NCBI RefSeq assembly: GCF_002980525.1 | Contig: NZ_PVBQ01000005.1 | Span: 124,001 to 188,000 of the forward strand | Origin: Sphingobacterium haloxyli | GTDB taxonomy: Bacteria; Bacteroidota; Bacteroidia; Sphingobacteriales; Sphingobacteriaceae | Reading direction: 5' to 3' | DNA length: 64,000 nucleotides | Shown here: positions 7,300 through 16,391 of the stretch, in pieces | How the letters are laid out: every line of letters begins with the position of its first letter | Numbering within the stretch: position 1 is the first letter of the stretch | Notes under the pieces: generated by a model | What the model saw: only the letters and a program-made list of their open reading frames with translations | Told to the model about the DNA's origin: nothing | Databases searched by the model: none | Program-made: the position numbers and the translations under genes

Positions 7300-8583
7300 T
7301 TATTTAACATGCCACATACTAAAATCCTTCGGTACAATCAAACGGTCTACCACATGTATTGGCCCTTGGAAGGTGTTGATATTAGATTCGATGACCGTGG
7401 CCGGTTCGGCAGCGGATCCTCTTTGTTTTACCGTCACGCGACCCGAAGCGTCCGCACCGAAATCGTAGTCCAAATAAATGGGGAAGTTAACCGTGGATTC
7501 TATGACATAGTTGCCCAGCGTGCCGTTGTTCAACGAACGGTCATAGAAAACTGCATTCGCACCTTTGCTATGCGCTATTACAGAAATACCGGGGACAAAC
7601 GCCACCCAATCAATATCCATCTCGACTCTGCTCCGACTAATCCTATGGGTGACCAACAGGCTATCCGAAGGTGTGCTGGCATTATTCCCAAACCGAACTT
7701 GTGACCGTGCGTTTAGTAACCTAAGGTCCTCTTCGGTATGTATACCTATCTCCTGAAAAGCGGCGTCGGTAGGCGCAAAAAGTGTAAACCGTATGACGTG
7801 GGGTAAAAGCTCCTGGCTGCGAAATCCTCCTTCTGTAACTGCATACCAGTCGGTAATGTATTTATATGGGGGAAAAATAGGCGGGCTGAGATTAGAAACG
7901 GTGTAAGCATCATAAAGCAAACCGTTAAGTTCCATCGCCCGTACAAAAAGGCTGAATCGCCCGTCTTCGCGCAGCACATCGATCATCTGGTTGGTAGGCC
8001 GTTCGATCACCTGATCTAACGGAACGATCGTCCCGTTATCCACCGGAATCCAGTCTGCTGTCGAGACCAATACGCCGTTATCTATGAGTTGGTCTTCTCC
8101 TACCAGCTGTAATGTATGCTGATAACAATACGGGGCGGCTATCATTATGCTTGCTGATTGGACACCTTCCTGGAGTTCCGGATGTATCAATAAACTGTTG
8201 AACGCCAAGGCAGAAGCAGATTCCCGCAAATGCTCCCGCGTCATGTGATTATTTAGCACATGGTACCGTAAAAACACTTCTAAATCCGCGATGTCTGTGG
8301 CATTGATGATTTCCAGCGTATAACCTGCTGTCTTCATGGCCTCGTCATTGGGCACCAAAAACAGCAATTTGGACTGCGAATACTCCTCCGTAACCACGCG
8401 CTCCATCGCACCACGTTCCCAAGCCGCCCGAAAGAGTGTGTATTCATTGGAGGATGACAATACTTCCCGTAATGATGGGTAATTTTCCTGAGGTATCGGC
8501 TCGCCCAACGGCTCCGGCATAAATTCGTCCGTGCAGCTCCAAAGCCCCAGTAAAGAGAAATATAAGATAATTCGTTTAAACAT
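7300..8583 (-). CDS. Fasciclin (FAS1) domain lipoprotein, two domains (larger, divergent)
   Basis: The signal sequence ends LLGLWSC and the mature protein begins CTDEFMPEP, consistent with a lipoprotein. Of the 427 residues, about 40-190 form a first FAS1 domain (LLFLVPNDEAMKTAG, YHVLNNHMTREHL). About 200-425 form a second with FTLFAPTDAAFQEIG and PIHVVDRLIVPKD. The second domain carries an insertion of roughly 60-80 residues that includes a glycine-rich stretch near YVIESTVNFPIYLDYDFGAD. The gene is the middle of three FAS1 genes, with 23 bases to the one before and 15 to the one after. Its divergence from the neighbours suggests the three bind different partners rather than being recent duplicates. 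No substrate can be inferred. Confidence 0.88.
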   Translation of the reverse strand: MFKRIILYFSLLGLWSCTDEFMPEPLGEPIPQENYPSLREVLSSSNEYTLFRAAWERGAMERVVTEEYSQSKLLFLVPNDEAMKTAGYTLEIINATDIADLEVFLRYHVLNNHMTREHLRESASALAFNSLLIHPELQEGVQSASIMIAAPYCYQHTLQLVGEDQLIDNGVLVSTADWIPVDNGTIVPLDQVIERPTNQMIDVLREDGRFSLFVRAMELNGLLYDAYTVSNLSPPIFPPYKYITDWYAVTEGGFRSQELLPHVIRFTLFAPTDAAFQEIGIHTEEDLRLLNARSQVRFGNNASTPSDSLLVTHRISRSRVEMDIDWVAFVPGISVIAHSKGANAVFYDRSLNNGTLGNYVIESTVNFPIYLDYDFGADASGRVTVKQRGSAAEPATVIESNINTFQGPIHVVDRLIVPKDFSMWHVK

Positions 8584-8606
8584 TGTTCTGTTTTTTTAAT
8601 TGAACT

Positions 8607-9698
8607 TTAGTTAATAAGCGCTTCTTCGGGATAGACCAAGAGTCCCGTGATGGCATGGACTACGCCGTTTTCCGCCTTATAATCTGACTGGCTCGGGCTG
8701 ATGTGATCTGCCGTGCGGATGGGGGTATTGCCTCCTACCGGCTCAGTAGCGATGACAAACGGCTGCCTTGCTGCATTGCTCGCTATTCCAAAACTAAATG
8801 CTTCGGCTCCCGGGACCGGTCCCCGTAGGAAAGTATTTCCAAAATATCCCGACCCCCCGGATCGTCCGAAAATTTCCAAGTCGGAAAGAAAGACGTGATT
8901 GCTTACGATATACACGCCCAGCAGCTGCCTGCTGCGGTAGTCAGTGGGATCCAAGGCCCGAATGGTTTCTATGGTCAGTCCTAAGCTTTCAAAGCCTTCA
9001 TTGACTGGCGCAAACACCGTCCAAGGACCTGGCTCACTCAAACGGTCCCATTCGCCAAAGTGTTTAAGGGCTGCGACAAAAATACTGAACTCTGGACGGT
9101 CTTCCAGTATATCCTGCACCGTACCGGAGTTGTATTTCAACACTTTATTGAGCATATGTAGAACGCCATTTGCCAGTAGCGCGTTTTGGTATGCCTGCGG
9201 AGCCTGCGCGCCATTGACAGCCAAGTAATCAATCACACGGATACTACTTGAATGATCTATTTGCTGATATCCCAGGTGCAGCTGCCTTCCCGTGAGATTC
9301 TCATACATATTATCAATGGTCAGATCCGGAATATCTTCCCGGTACAGCCGCCGCGGCAGGATGTGGTAAAGCATCATAAAGCGCAGGCTGTCCTGGTTCA
9401 TCGCAGCAAAGTCTGAAGCACGTACAATCCCAATATCGTTGAATGCCTGATTACTGGGGGCAAAAAGTGTAAACGGCCCTTCTCCACGCAGGGTATCCAG
9501 CAATCCAGCAGTTTCCATTGCCGCATGGAAAAGCGTCAGTTCATAATTGTTCGCCGTAAAATCAGCGGCATTGCGATAATTCTCGCTTTCTATGTATACG
9601 TCCAGGTCCTCGTGTTGGCAGGAATTCAGCAGTAAAAAAGAAAAAGTAACTCCTAAAAACACCAGCGAACGTGCGCTGTCTGATATCTTGTGTTTCAT
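8607..9698 (-). CDS. Fasciclin (FAS1) domain lipoprotein, two domains
   Basis: The signal peptide reads VFLGVTFSFLLLNSC, with the lipid-modified cysteine followed by QHEDLD. The 363 residues contain two FAS1 domains. The first (about 40-190) has FTLFAPSNQAFNDIG, YHILPRRLYREDI and NGVLHMLNKVLK. The second (about 195-355) has WTVFAPVNEGFESLG and NGVVHAITGLLVYPEE. These are the most canonical FAS1 motifs of the three proteins here. The gene follows the unrecognised lipoprotein ending at 9715 after 16 bases, so it is in the same operon. The ATG at 9698 follows AGAT, as at other genes of this operon. Confidence 0.9.
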   Translation of the reverse strand: MKHKISDSARSLVFLGVTFSFLLLNSCQHEDLDVYIESENYRNAADFTANNYELTLFHAAMETAGLLDTLRGEGPFTLFAPSNQAFNDIGIVRASDFAAMNQDSLRFMMLYHILPRRLYREDIPDLTIDNMYENLTGRQLHLGYQQIDHSSSIRVIDYLAVNGAQAPQAYQNALLANGVLHMLNKVLKYNSGTVQDILEDRPEFSIFVAALKHFGEWDRLSEPGPWTVFAPVNEGFESLGLTIETIRALDPTDYRSRQLLGVYIVSNHVFLSDLEIFGRSGGSGYFGNTFLRGPVPGAEAFSFGIASNAARQPFVIATEPVGGNTPIRTADHISPSQSDYKAENGVVHAITGLLVYPEEALIN

Positions 9699-9714
9699 AT
9701 CTGGTATCTCCTAT

Positions 9715-10890
9715 CTAATAAATCGGTTGCGGATATCTTCGTTGTACAGTTGTCAAATAAACATTCCCGTTCACCACTTCAACGCTATTCACGACACCGA
9801 ATGTTCGTGGATTGTGGGTTCCGGAATGGACATTGACCACCAACCCGGGTAAAATGTGACCTCCTGTCGGGTTATACCGGGCATGGTCAAATATCACAGC
9901 GCGATACAGGTTGTTCAGCCCCGGAAAAATTGTCCCGCTTTCACCCGGTAGCGGAAAAAGGTTGCTGTTCCTCGGATCGATAGGAGGTGCACAGAGTTGC
10001 AGATACTGCCAGGTGTCGGTATAAACATGGTTGCCGTGCTGCGGAAACACGGGAAAAGCATGATAAAGAGTGACCCTCGTATCCGTATTGTTCCTATAAA
10101 CCGCTCCCGCATATTGGAAGCTAAATTCCGGAATACGTTGGTGGCTAATCTGCCCCTGTTCGTTCGTATTCACCGCCATGTGGGTAAGAAACACATTCAT
10201 GGTGTCCCGTACACCGGAGGAATTACCGGGCGCTTGCCAAAATCCCTTGGCGCTCAGGTTGTAAAAGTTGACATAGGATAGGGTGTCCGAAAAAGGCTGC
10301 TTGTGAAAATTTTCCTGTCGTACATACAAAGCATTTTCCTTCGTCGTAAAATCCCGCTGCAACACATGGATAGTATAGACCTCCCGCTCCGTGAGCGATA
10401 TAGTGGTATCCAGAAACACCCGTCTTTGTTGTTCATCAGGCAGTTGACCGAATGGCACGTCACTGATTGGCCGCGACATAAACAGGAAACGACGTGTACC
10501 CGAGGAGACTTGCGCCCAGTTGGTTAAATCAAATCCATTCAAAATGGGCGCGGTAGGTACCAATTCCTTACCGGGGTATTCCTGATTAAATCGGGAAGTA
10601 CTTACACCGGCATGTGCTGCATGTGGAGGGGCATAAGCGCCCCTTTTGTCCAAAAAATCTCCTACGGCCAATCCGCCCACTGGCTTTCCCGTTTCATCAA
10701 ATTCCGGATCAATGAACATGCAGAAGAATGGCTGCGGTTCTTCTTTATTATTGATGTCTACTTCGTATGTCAGATTATTGAACACCCGGATATAGGCGGG
10801 TTCTTCTACGATACGGTAGTCGGTTTTGGTGCAACCCGCAAAGTAAAAAGGTAAAAGTAAAAAACAGATGAATCTACTTGCCTTTCTCAT
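9715..10890 (-). CDS. Unrecognised lipoprotein next to the DUF4397 protein
   Basis: The start at 10890 (MRKASRF) is preferred because it gives a textbook lipoprotein signal (ICFLLLPFYFAGC) and is preceded by AGAT, as at 12656 and 9698. An ATG at 10911 would add seven residues. The mature protein begins with an Ig-like strand pattern (YIRVFNNLTYEVD) and includes repeated segments such as YTIHVLQRDF and SYVNFYNLSAKGFW. These faintly recall DUF4397 modules, but I cannot assign the family firmly. The C-terminus has a segment on valued pairs (NSVEVVNGNVYLTTVQRRY). The gene lies between a DUF4397 lipoprotein and three FAS1 lipoproteins, which suggests a surface or periplasmic partner of the receptor upstream. 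Confidence 0.8.
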   Translation of the reverse strand: MRKASRFICFLLLPFYFAGCTKTDYRIVEEPAYIRVFNNLTYEVDINNKEEPQPFFCMFIDPEFDETGKPVGGLAVGDFLDKRGAYAPPHAAHAGVSTSRFNQEYPGKELVPTAPILNGFDLTNWAQVSSGTRRFLFMSRPISDVPFGQLPDEQQRRVFLDTTISLTEREVYTIHVLQRDFTTKENALYVRQENFHKQPFSDTLSYVNFYNLSAKGFWQAPGNSSGVRDTMNVFLTHMAVNTNEQGQISHQRIPEFSFQYAGAVYRNNTDTRVTLYHAFPVFPQHGNHVYTDTWQYLQLCAPPIDPRNSNLFPLPGESGTIFPGLNNLYRAVIFDHARYNPTGGHILPGLVVNVHSGTHNPRTFGVVNSVEVVNGNVYLTTVQRRYPQPIY

Positions 10891-10919
10891 ATCTAATATT
10901 TTACGTTTCATATTATTAA

Positions 10920-12656
10920 CTATTTCGTATGTTTTACCACCATAAATCTGGCGTTATTATTTCCTTGCGCATCCCGTCCCATAAGCGCAATGGTATAGAT
11001 ACCGGGTTCGTGTACCGGCACCGTGCGATTGGCCTCCGTATACAGTTCTTTTCGGGCAATCAATGCGTCACTAGATAGGTGGGGTATATGCTGTAACCAG
11101 TCGCCGGGTGATCGGCCCGGCGCAGAAGCATATGCTAAGAAACTATATGGAGCCGAATTCCATGTATAGCGGACATAGGGGTTGTCAACAAGCGGTACGC
11201 CGGGCTGTAAGTTGGACGCCGTGCTAGTCGTAGACGTGCTGCTGCCAAATGGGAGCCCGTTACCATCCGTAACAGCCAGGTAAGGAATATCCGGACACAG
11301 GTTAAGAAAGCGAAAATCAAACGGGAAACTCAATCTTCGCCTGTCTACCGAGGCATCGCCGCCTTCTTGCGGATTCCCCACGAACCAGGAACCGCTGAGG
11401 TTGTTGCTGACCAACACGGCGGCAACCCGTCCGTCTGAACCCGGATATACCCACAATGTATAATTGCCCCCGGAGGCCAGTGTTTCCCGGAGGTTAAGCA
11501 ATTGTTGGCCGGATGCATCATGTACGTTTAGTTCCCGTTCACCGGCAATCACATTCACATAGTCACTCGATTTTCCGCTATCTACTTCTTCGGTTGCTTC
11601 CCCACCGGCATTTATACGCAATTGAAGCCGACTGTCGGGCAGGGCGTTGGCCAGCTGTACACGGGTGTAGACGCGATTCAAAGGTTCACTTCCGTCAGCT
11701 ATCACGTGGAAACTGTTCTGCCAGTCAGTGAAATCATCACGACCATTGCTCCAGGTGAACTGAGCCGGGTGTATCACGACGGTATAAATTCCCCCGGGTT
11801 GAAAGGTCTTTATGGATGCATAGGTGATATGGGAGGCTTGGGTGGAAGCTACTGCCAATGATGAAGTACCAGGATGTATACGCTGATCTTGGGGACGGTC
11901 GTTTTGCTCGACCGAAGGCACTTGTCTACCATCCGCTGTCAGCACCTTGAATTGATAGGTGCCATAGGGCACTTCGACGTATTCGGACCAAGCACCCGTG
12001 GGGATATTGCTCGTAGCTTCTGTAGAAACAGGCGTTCCGTCCGCGAAAGCCAGGGTCATCGGCCCAACCAGATTTTCCATTGGTGAGGAGGCTTTTGTTG
12101 GTCTTGCCGCAAAGTTAACGATCCGTATTTTGAAATGATCGGGTTTTGACGGCGCCGTAATATCACGCGGTACCTCAACGACCGGTCGATTCCATTCCAC
12201 CAGCTGCTCATGCTGAATCAGCAAGTAGTAATCTTTGGGATTGGCATAGTCATCCTCGGCCACAAAATCTACCTCTTTGATCACAACCTCGTCATAAATA
12301 GAACGGTTGGTCGTTTTCACTTCCGCTTTTCCATCTGCTCGGAACAGATCCTGTGGCATCGCCCAAGTCAACCCCAGGCGCCCGTCCTTGGGAAAGTAGT
12401 GGGTGCCCGGAGGCGTTGTTTCCTCGGGCGGTATGTAGCCCGGGCGTACCGGAGGTAAAAAGAAGTTGGTCAGACTGTCACCGTTGACCAGTAGCTGTAT
12501 ATTGGTGGACAGATTGATCAACCGCACACTGCTGGCTTCTGCCGCTTCGGTATTCCTGCGGTAGTCGTACCGGTAATCTATATTTTCCTTTTTGCAACTA
12601 TTAAAAAGTAAAAAGGAAGATATAAGAAATAGAAAATATATAAATATTTTTTTCAT
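10920..12656 (-). CDS. DUF4397-domain lipoprotein
   Basis: This 578-residue lipoprotein (signal SSFLLFNSC, then KKENIDYRYDY) contains several beta-rich modules of the DUF4397 type. SSVRLINLSTNIQLLVNG is at about 42-60, FKIRIVNFAARPTKAS at about 178-195, and RVQLANALPDSRLQLRING-like sequence at about 330-350. Each module ends with a strand phrase such as GGIYTVVIHP, GGNYTLWVYPG or PGIYTIALMGRD. DUF4397 proteins of Bacteroidota have no established function and are usually exported. The stop of the TonB receptor and the start here are two bases apart (12659/12656), so translation is probably coupled. This is where a SusD-like lipoprotein would sit in a SusC/SusD pair, so the protein may be the receptor's lid or partner; that is inference. 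Confidence 0.88.
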   Translation of the reverse strand: MKKIFIYFLFLISSFLLFNSCKKENIDYRYDYRRNTEAAEASSVRLINLSTNIQLLVNGDSLTNFFLPPVRPGYIPPEETTPPGTHYFPKDGRLGLTWAMPQDLFRADGKAEVKTTNRSIYDEVVIKEVDFVAEDDYANPKDYYLLIQHEQLVEWNRPVVEVPRDITAPSKPDHFKIRIVNFAARPTKASSPMENLVGPMTLAFADGTPVSTEATSNIPTGAWSEYVEVPYGTYQFKVLTADGRQVPSVEQNDRPQDQRIHPGTSSLAVASTQASHITYASIKTFQPGGIYTVVIHPAQFTWSNGRDDFTDWQNSFHVIADGSEPLNRVYTRVQLANALPDSRLQLRINAGGEATEEVDSGKSSDYVNVIAGERELNVHDASGQQLLNLRETLASGGNYTLWVYPGSDGRVAAVLVSNNLSGSWFVGNPQEGGDASVDRRRLSFPFDFRFLNLCPDIPYLAVTDGNGLPFGSSTSTTSTASNLQPGVPLVDNPYVRYTWNSAPYSFLAYASAPGRSPGDWLQHIPHLSSDALIARKELYTEANRTVPVHEPGIYTIALMGRDAQGNNNARFMVVKHTK

Positions 12657-12658
12657 AT

Positions 12659-15600
12659 CTAAAACAAATTATAACTGAAACCCAACATGACCTCGGCTCC
12701 GCGTTTGTAACTTCGGTTGATATACTCATTGCCGTACCATCTTCCTTGTGTTTTCGGGTTGGCGTAAACCGTCTTGATGTCCGGATTGAGGATATTCTTT
12801 GCATAACCCTTAAATTGTATCCTGTTGTTGATGCGCTGGGTAAAGACCAGATCCAACATAGCGAAAGGACGGGTGTAGAGATCCGGTTCTCCGGTCATAT
12901 TGATCTGCACAAGACGCTCGCCTACTATGTTGAACGTAGCCGTTAGGTCCGTCCCCCATTTTTTGTTGTCGTAGTTAAGCCAGGCGTTGATGCTGTACGG
13001 CGCCTGTTCAAATAGAGGGCTGTTCTCAGGTGCATTCCGGTCGATAGACCAGTTGGCTGCCAGACGCTCGGGTGTTTTCTTGACCTCGGACTGTGCAAGC
13101 AGGAGGTTGGAACCGATAAAGAAGCCTTGCGCAGGATCCCAGATGGTTCCCAAATCCTTGACCACCTCAAATTCCAGTCCCCAGACACGTCCGGTATTGG
13201 GATCATTTTCAAATCGAATGACCGGAAATTCCGGAAAAGTAGCTGCCAGCCCTTCGGTCTCCAAACTGAATACTTTGACCAACTGGTTATTGATCTCCTT
13301 CCCAAAGGCAGAAACCGCAATGACTTCGCCCGGATTCGGAAACCACTCCCAACGGAAGTCCAGATTCTTGGTAGATTGGTTGACTAAATTTGGATTTCCA
13401 ACGACTAAGCCCATCTGGAAGGCGTCAAACTCATACACATTGGTGAGTTCCCGCAATTCCGGCCGAGCCAAAGTGGTATTGAAGGCCGCACGGAAGTTCA
13501 TATTGTCGTTCAGTGTATAGGTAGCGTTGACCGAATAGAACGGTTTGTAGCCCTGCTTGTAGGCCGAGTTGGGGTTCTGTGGATTGAGATTTACGGTACC
13601 GTCCGCATTCGCCGCCTCAAGTGAAGGATCTAGAAAGACATTCGCCGTATCGACCGCTGATTGTATATTGGTATTTTCAAAACGTACTCCTCCGGCTATA
13701 CGGAACTCTTCGGTTAATTTGAGATCCAACATCCCATAGAATGCATTGGTCTCGAAAAAGCCCCGGTAGTTATTGGGTGATTTCTGGATATTATACAAGA
13801 ATCCGCCCACCGGGAAGTCGCCTTCACCGACTGCCCCCGAAGGCAGCTGTAGACCAACTACCTCGTTACTCACTAGTCGATCCAGATTACCGCTTACGTC
13901 GTATAGGGGCAAAGCCGAAGTAATGCCAGTATGATCATAGCTACCGGCATAGTTCGAAAAATTCGATCCGGGAAGGAAAAGCACATTCTCACCGAACTCG
14001 CGTTCACGGCTTAGGTAGTTAAAGCCTACTTTCAGTTCTTGTTTAATCCCCAAAAATGGAAAGGGAACTGCCAAATCAGCTTTATAGTTATAGTTCACCT
14101 CCTCCAAGTTCCGCCAGCGACGACCATTGGGATCGGCCTGCATAATCCCATAAGGACCAAAACCATTCACATATCCAGAGGTAAGGGCGTAATAACGATC
14201 GGTGTATACATATTCACCATCACCGATCGCTCCTTCTCCCAGTACGGGTCTGTAATATACCCCTCCATAGCGCGGCGCGTAATCCACGAGGTTTGCAAAG
14301 CGATAGTCCGGATCGTTCTGCTCAGAGGTAGAGGTAGCTAGGTTATAGCTCAGCCGCGGCGAATAAGCTCCCCGCAGGAACTTGTGCTCGCCCTGCAGGT
14401 TGAAGGTATTCAACGTGCGGTAGGTTTGTTTCAAGGAATAGGTGGTGCTATTGACCTCCCCCGGGAGACCTGCATAATAATACCCTCCACGCAGGTTGGT
14501 AGCCCGGTTTTCTCCGCCCCAGCTACCCATATACTGAAAGCTGATTTCGTGGCGCGGATCGAAACGGTAGGTCAGTCCGCCCAGCACACCATAGTTCAAC
14601 GTTTCGACTCCTGTATGTTCGCGGTAAGTCTGGTACGGTCCCATCACGATATTATTGGTGGTCGTGAAGTTGGGGATATTCCGCTGACTGTAGATATATG
14701 GATTGCCGGTCACGACACCTTGATAGATACTGTACTGTGCCAAGTCGCCATCGTAGATGTTGCTGGTACGGCGATAGTAATTTCCGCCAAGAATGACGCC
14801 CAGCTTATGTTTATCAAACACATCATAGCTATTCCCGAAGGTTGCTGAATACAACTGGTTCAGCGGCGCTTGTTGGCCCTGGGTAGTCAGCACCGGGTCG
14901 AATCCCTGCATAATGCCGTTGATACGACTTACTTCCTGTCGCACGTCTGCATTGTAGCCACTTTGCGCAATCATATTTTGGATGGTTCCCAGTCCACCGG
15001 GATATTGTTGCGACAGATTTAAAAAATCCTGTGACAGGTTTTTATTGTTGATTTTCGTCCCCAACACCCCCATGTCGCTGTTCCAGAAACTGTTGTAGTT
15101 GCCGCCTATACCGATATTGGAGTTGAATCCCGTCTGGGCGATAACCTCAAAGGTCATCTTGTCCGGCACGGATTTGGTCTTCAATTCCACAATCCCCGAA
15201 GCGGCATCGGCTGGTTTGTCTGGTGTGACGGTCTTGTAAATCGTGATGTTGTCCAATAGAGAAGCAGGTACCAGGTCCAGCGGAATCGCACTGCGATCCG
15301 GATCGGAAGACGATAATCTCACACCATTCAATTGTCCGATGACGGAGCGGTCTCCCATTCCACGGACGGCCACGTACTTATCATCGGTAACGGTTACTCC
15401 GGCCACTCTTTGTAGAGCTTGGGTCGTGGTAATACTTCCCGTACGCTCGATCATCTGTGCTGAAATGGCATCCTGTACAATCGATGCGTTCTTACGTTCT
15501 TCCAATACCGCTATTTCGGTATTGGTACGACGACGCGCCTGTACCGTGACGGCTACCTCTTCCAACTGAGCGGTTGTTTCGTACATACGCACAGTAATGT

Positions 15601-16267
15601 TTTTATTATTGGGGCCGACGCGCACTTCCTGTGGGTCCAATCCAAGAGAAGTAAAAGTGAGCGTTGTGCCTGAGGCCGGTACCGTAATGGTGAACTGTCC
15701 ATTAGGATTGGTAACTGTCACGGTGTTCGATCCTTTTATCCGTACAGATACCCCTAGGAGGGCTCGGCCATCTGCCGCGCTAACCACTCTACCGGTAATC
15801 TGGAGCTGTTGCTGCAAGGAGGGCTTGGAGTCAACCTTCGCTTTTTTTGTGATAATAACCGATCCTGCTTCAATAACGTAGGTGTATGGCTGATTTGCAA
15901 AACATGCATTCAGAACCTGATCGAGGTTTGCATTTTTCACGTGTATATCTACCGGCTTGGCGTCCTTGAAAATATCCAAGTTGTAAAAGAAATCGTAGTT
16001 GCTTTGTTTGCGGATTTCTTCCAGCACAGCATAGATACTACTGTTCTGCTTACTTATTGTGATGCGTTGCGCATAGGTTGAAGCGCTCAACTGTACAAGC
16101 AAACATGTCATTAATACCATGGTGATTTTCATAACACGCATGATTTGATAAAAATTTCTATGTGTATTACTATTCTTTAATGGCCATAGAGAATATTCAT
16201 GAGAAAATAATTTGTTTTTTAAAAATCTCATGGAACCTGCATAGCAGGTTTCAAATGAATATTTCAT
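12659..16267 (-). CDS. TonB-dependent receptor with STN and carboxypeptidase-like domains
   Basis: This 1202-residue outer-membrane receptor has a 43-residue N-terminal extension before the MRVMKIT signal core (alternative ATG at 16141). An STN domain follows at about 70-130 (YAVLEEIRKQSNYDFFYN). Then come a carboxypeptidase-regulatory-like domain at about 150-235 (ITGRVVSAADGRALLGVSV), a plug at about 240-400 (SAQMIERTGSITTTQALQRV, RGMGDRSVIGQLNGVRL), and a barrel ending LGFSYNLF. The STN domain and the sigma/FecR genes upstream mean it senses its own substrate. It lacks the DEVVVVGYG TonB-box pattern of SusC and has no SusD after it. A DUF4397 lipoprotein follows instead. The extension contains TCYAG, encoded by a 7-base hairpin at 16234-16250. 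The substrate is unknown. Confidence 0.93.
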   Translation of the reverse strand: MKYSFETCYAGSMRFLKNKLFSHEYSLWPLKNSNTHRNFYQIMRVMKITMVLMTCLLVQLSASTYAQRITISKQNSSIYAVLEEIRKQSNYDFFYNLDIFKDAKPVDIHVKNANLDQVLNACFANQPYTYVIEAGSVIITKKAKVDSKPSLQQQLQITGRVVSAADGRALLGVSVRIKGSNTVTVTNPNGQFTITVPASGTTLTFTSLGLDPQEVRVGPNNKNITVRMYETTAQLEEVAVTVQARRRTNTEIAVLEERKNASIVQDAISAQMIERTGSITTTQALQRVAGVTVTDDKYVAVRGMGDRSVIGQLNGVRLSSSDPDRSAIPLDLVPASLLDNITIYKTVTPDKPADAASGIVELKTKSVPDKMTFEVIAQTGFNSNIGIGGNYNSFWNSDMGVLGTKINNKNLSQDFLNLSQQYPGGLGTIQNMIAQSGYNADVRQEVSRINGIMQGFDPVLTTQGQQAPLNQLYSATFGNSYDVFDKHKLGVILGGNYYRRTSNIYDGDLAQYSIYQGVVTGNPYIYSQRNIPNFTTTNNIVMGPYQTYREHTGVETLNYGVLGGLTYRFDPRHEISFQYMGSWGGENRATNLRGGYYYAGLPGEVNSTTYSLKQTYRTLNTFNLQGEHKFLRGAYSPRLSYNLATSTSEQNDPDYRFANLVDYAPRYGGVYYRPVLGEGAIGDGEYVYTDRYYALTSGYVNGFGPYGIMQADPNGRRWRNLEEVNYNYKADLAVPFPFLGIKQELKVGFNYLSREREFGENVLFLPGSNFSNYAGSYDHTGITSALPLYDVSGNLDRLVSNEVVGLQLPSGAVGEGDFPVGGFLYNIQKSPNNYRGFFETNAFYGMLDLKLTEEFRIAGGVRFENTNIQSAVDTANVFLDPSLEAANADGTVNLNPQNPNSAYKQGYKPFYSVNATYTLNDNMNFRAAFNTTLARPELRELTNVYEFDAFQMGLVVGNPNLVNQSTKNLDFRWEWFPNPGEVIAVSAFGKEINNQLVKVFSLETEGLAATFPEFPVIRFENDPNTGRVWGLEFEVVKDLGTIWDPAQGFFIGSNLLLAQSEVKKTPERLAANWSIDRNAPENSPLFEQAPYSINAWLNYDNKKWGTDLTATFNIVGERLVQINMTGEPDLYTRPFAMLDLVFTQRINNRIQFKGYAKNILNPDIKTVYANPKTQGRWYGNEYINRSYKRGAEVMLGFSYNLF

Positions 16268-16332
16268 ACTTTTGTTGTGGTTAAATTATCTGATTATGTG
16301 TAATGGCATTAGCGGATATACTTAACATTGTG

Positions 16333-16365
16333 GCCAAGGATGTTCCCGCATCTTTGGCTTTTTTT
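16333..16365 (+). terminator. Terminator-like hairpin read on the plus strand, between FecR and the receptor
   Basis: GCCAAGGATG (16333-16342) pairs with CATCTTTGGC (16349-16358) around TTCCCG, with one G-U pair. Seven T residues follow at 16359-16365. The polarity is that of a plus-strand terminator, although genes on both sides are on the minus strand. The equivalent place in the left cluster holds the same kind of element (360-394), and both T-tracts are followed by TTAAGC or TAAGC. An antisense transcript starting in the receptor's 5' end could stop here. Confidence 0.65.
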
Positions 16366-16391
16366 AAGCATATTTTTTAATCGTTATCGTA

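Noticed and set aside
16201-16260. AACCTGC-ATA-GCAGGTT considered as a mobile-element end or attachment site
   Set aside because: It lies inside the receptor's N-terminal coding sequence, has no partner copy or target duplication, and encodes the TCYAG motif.
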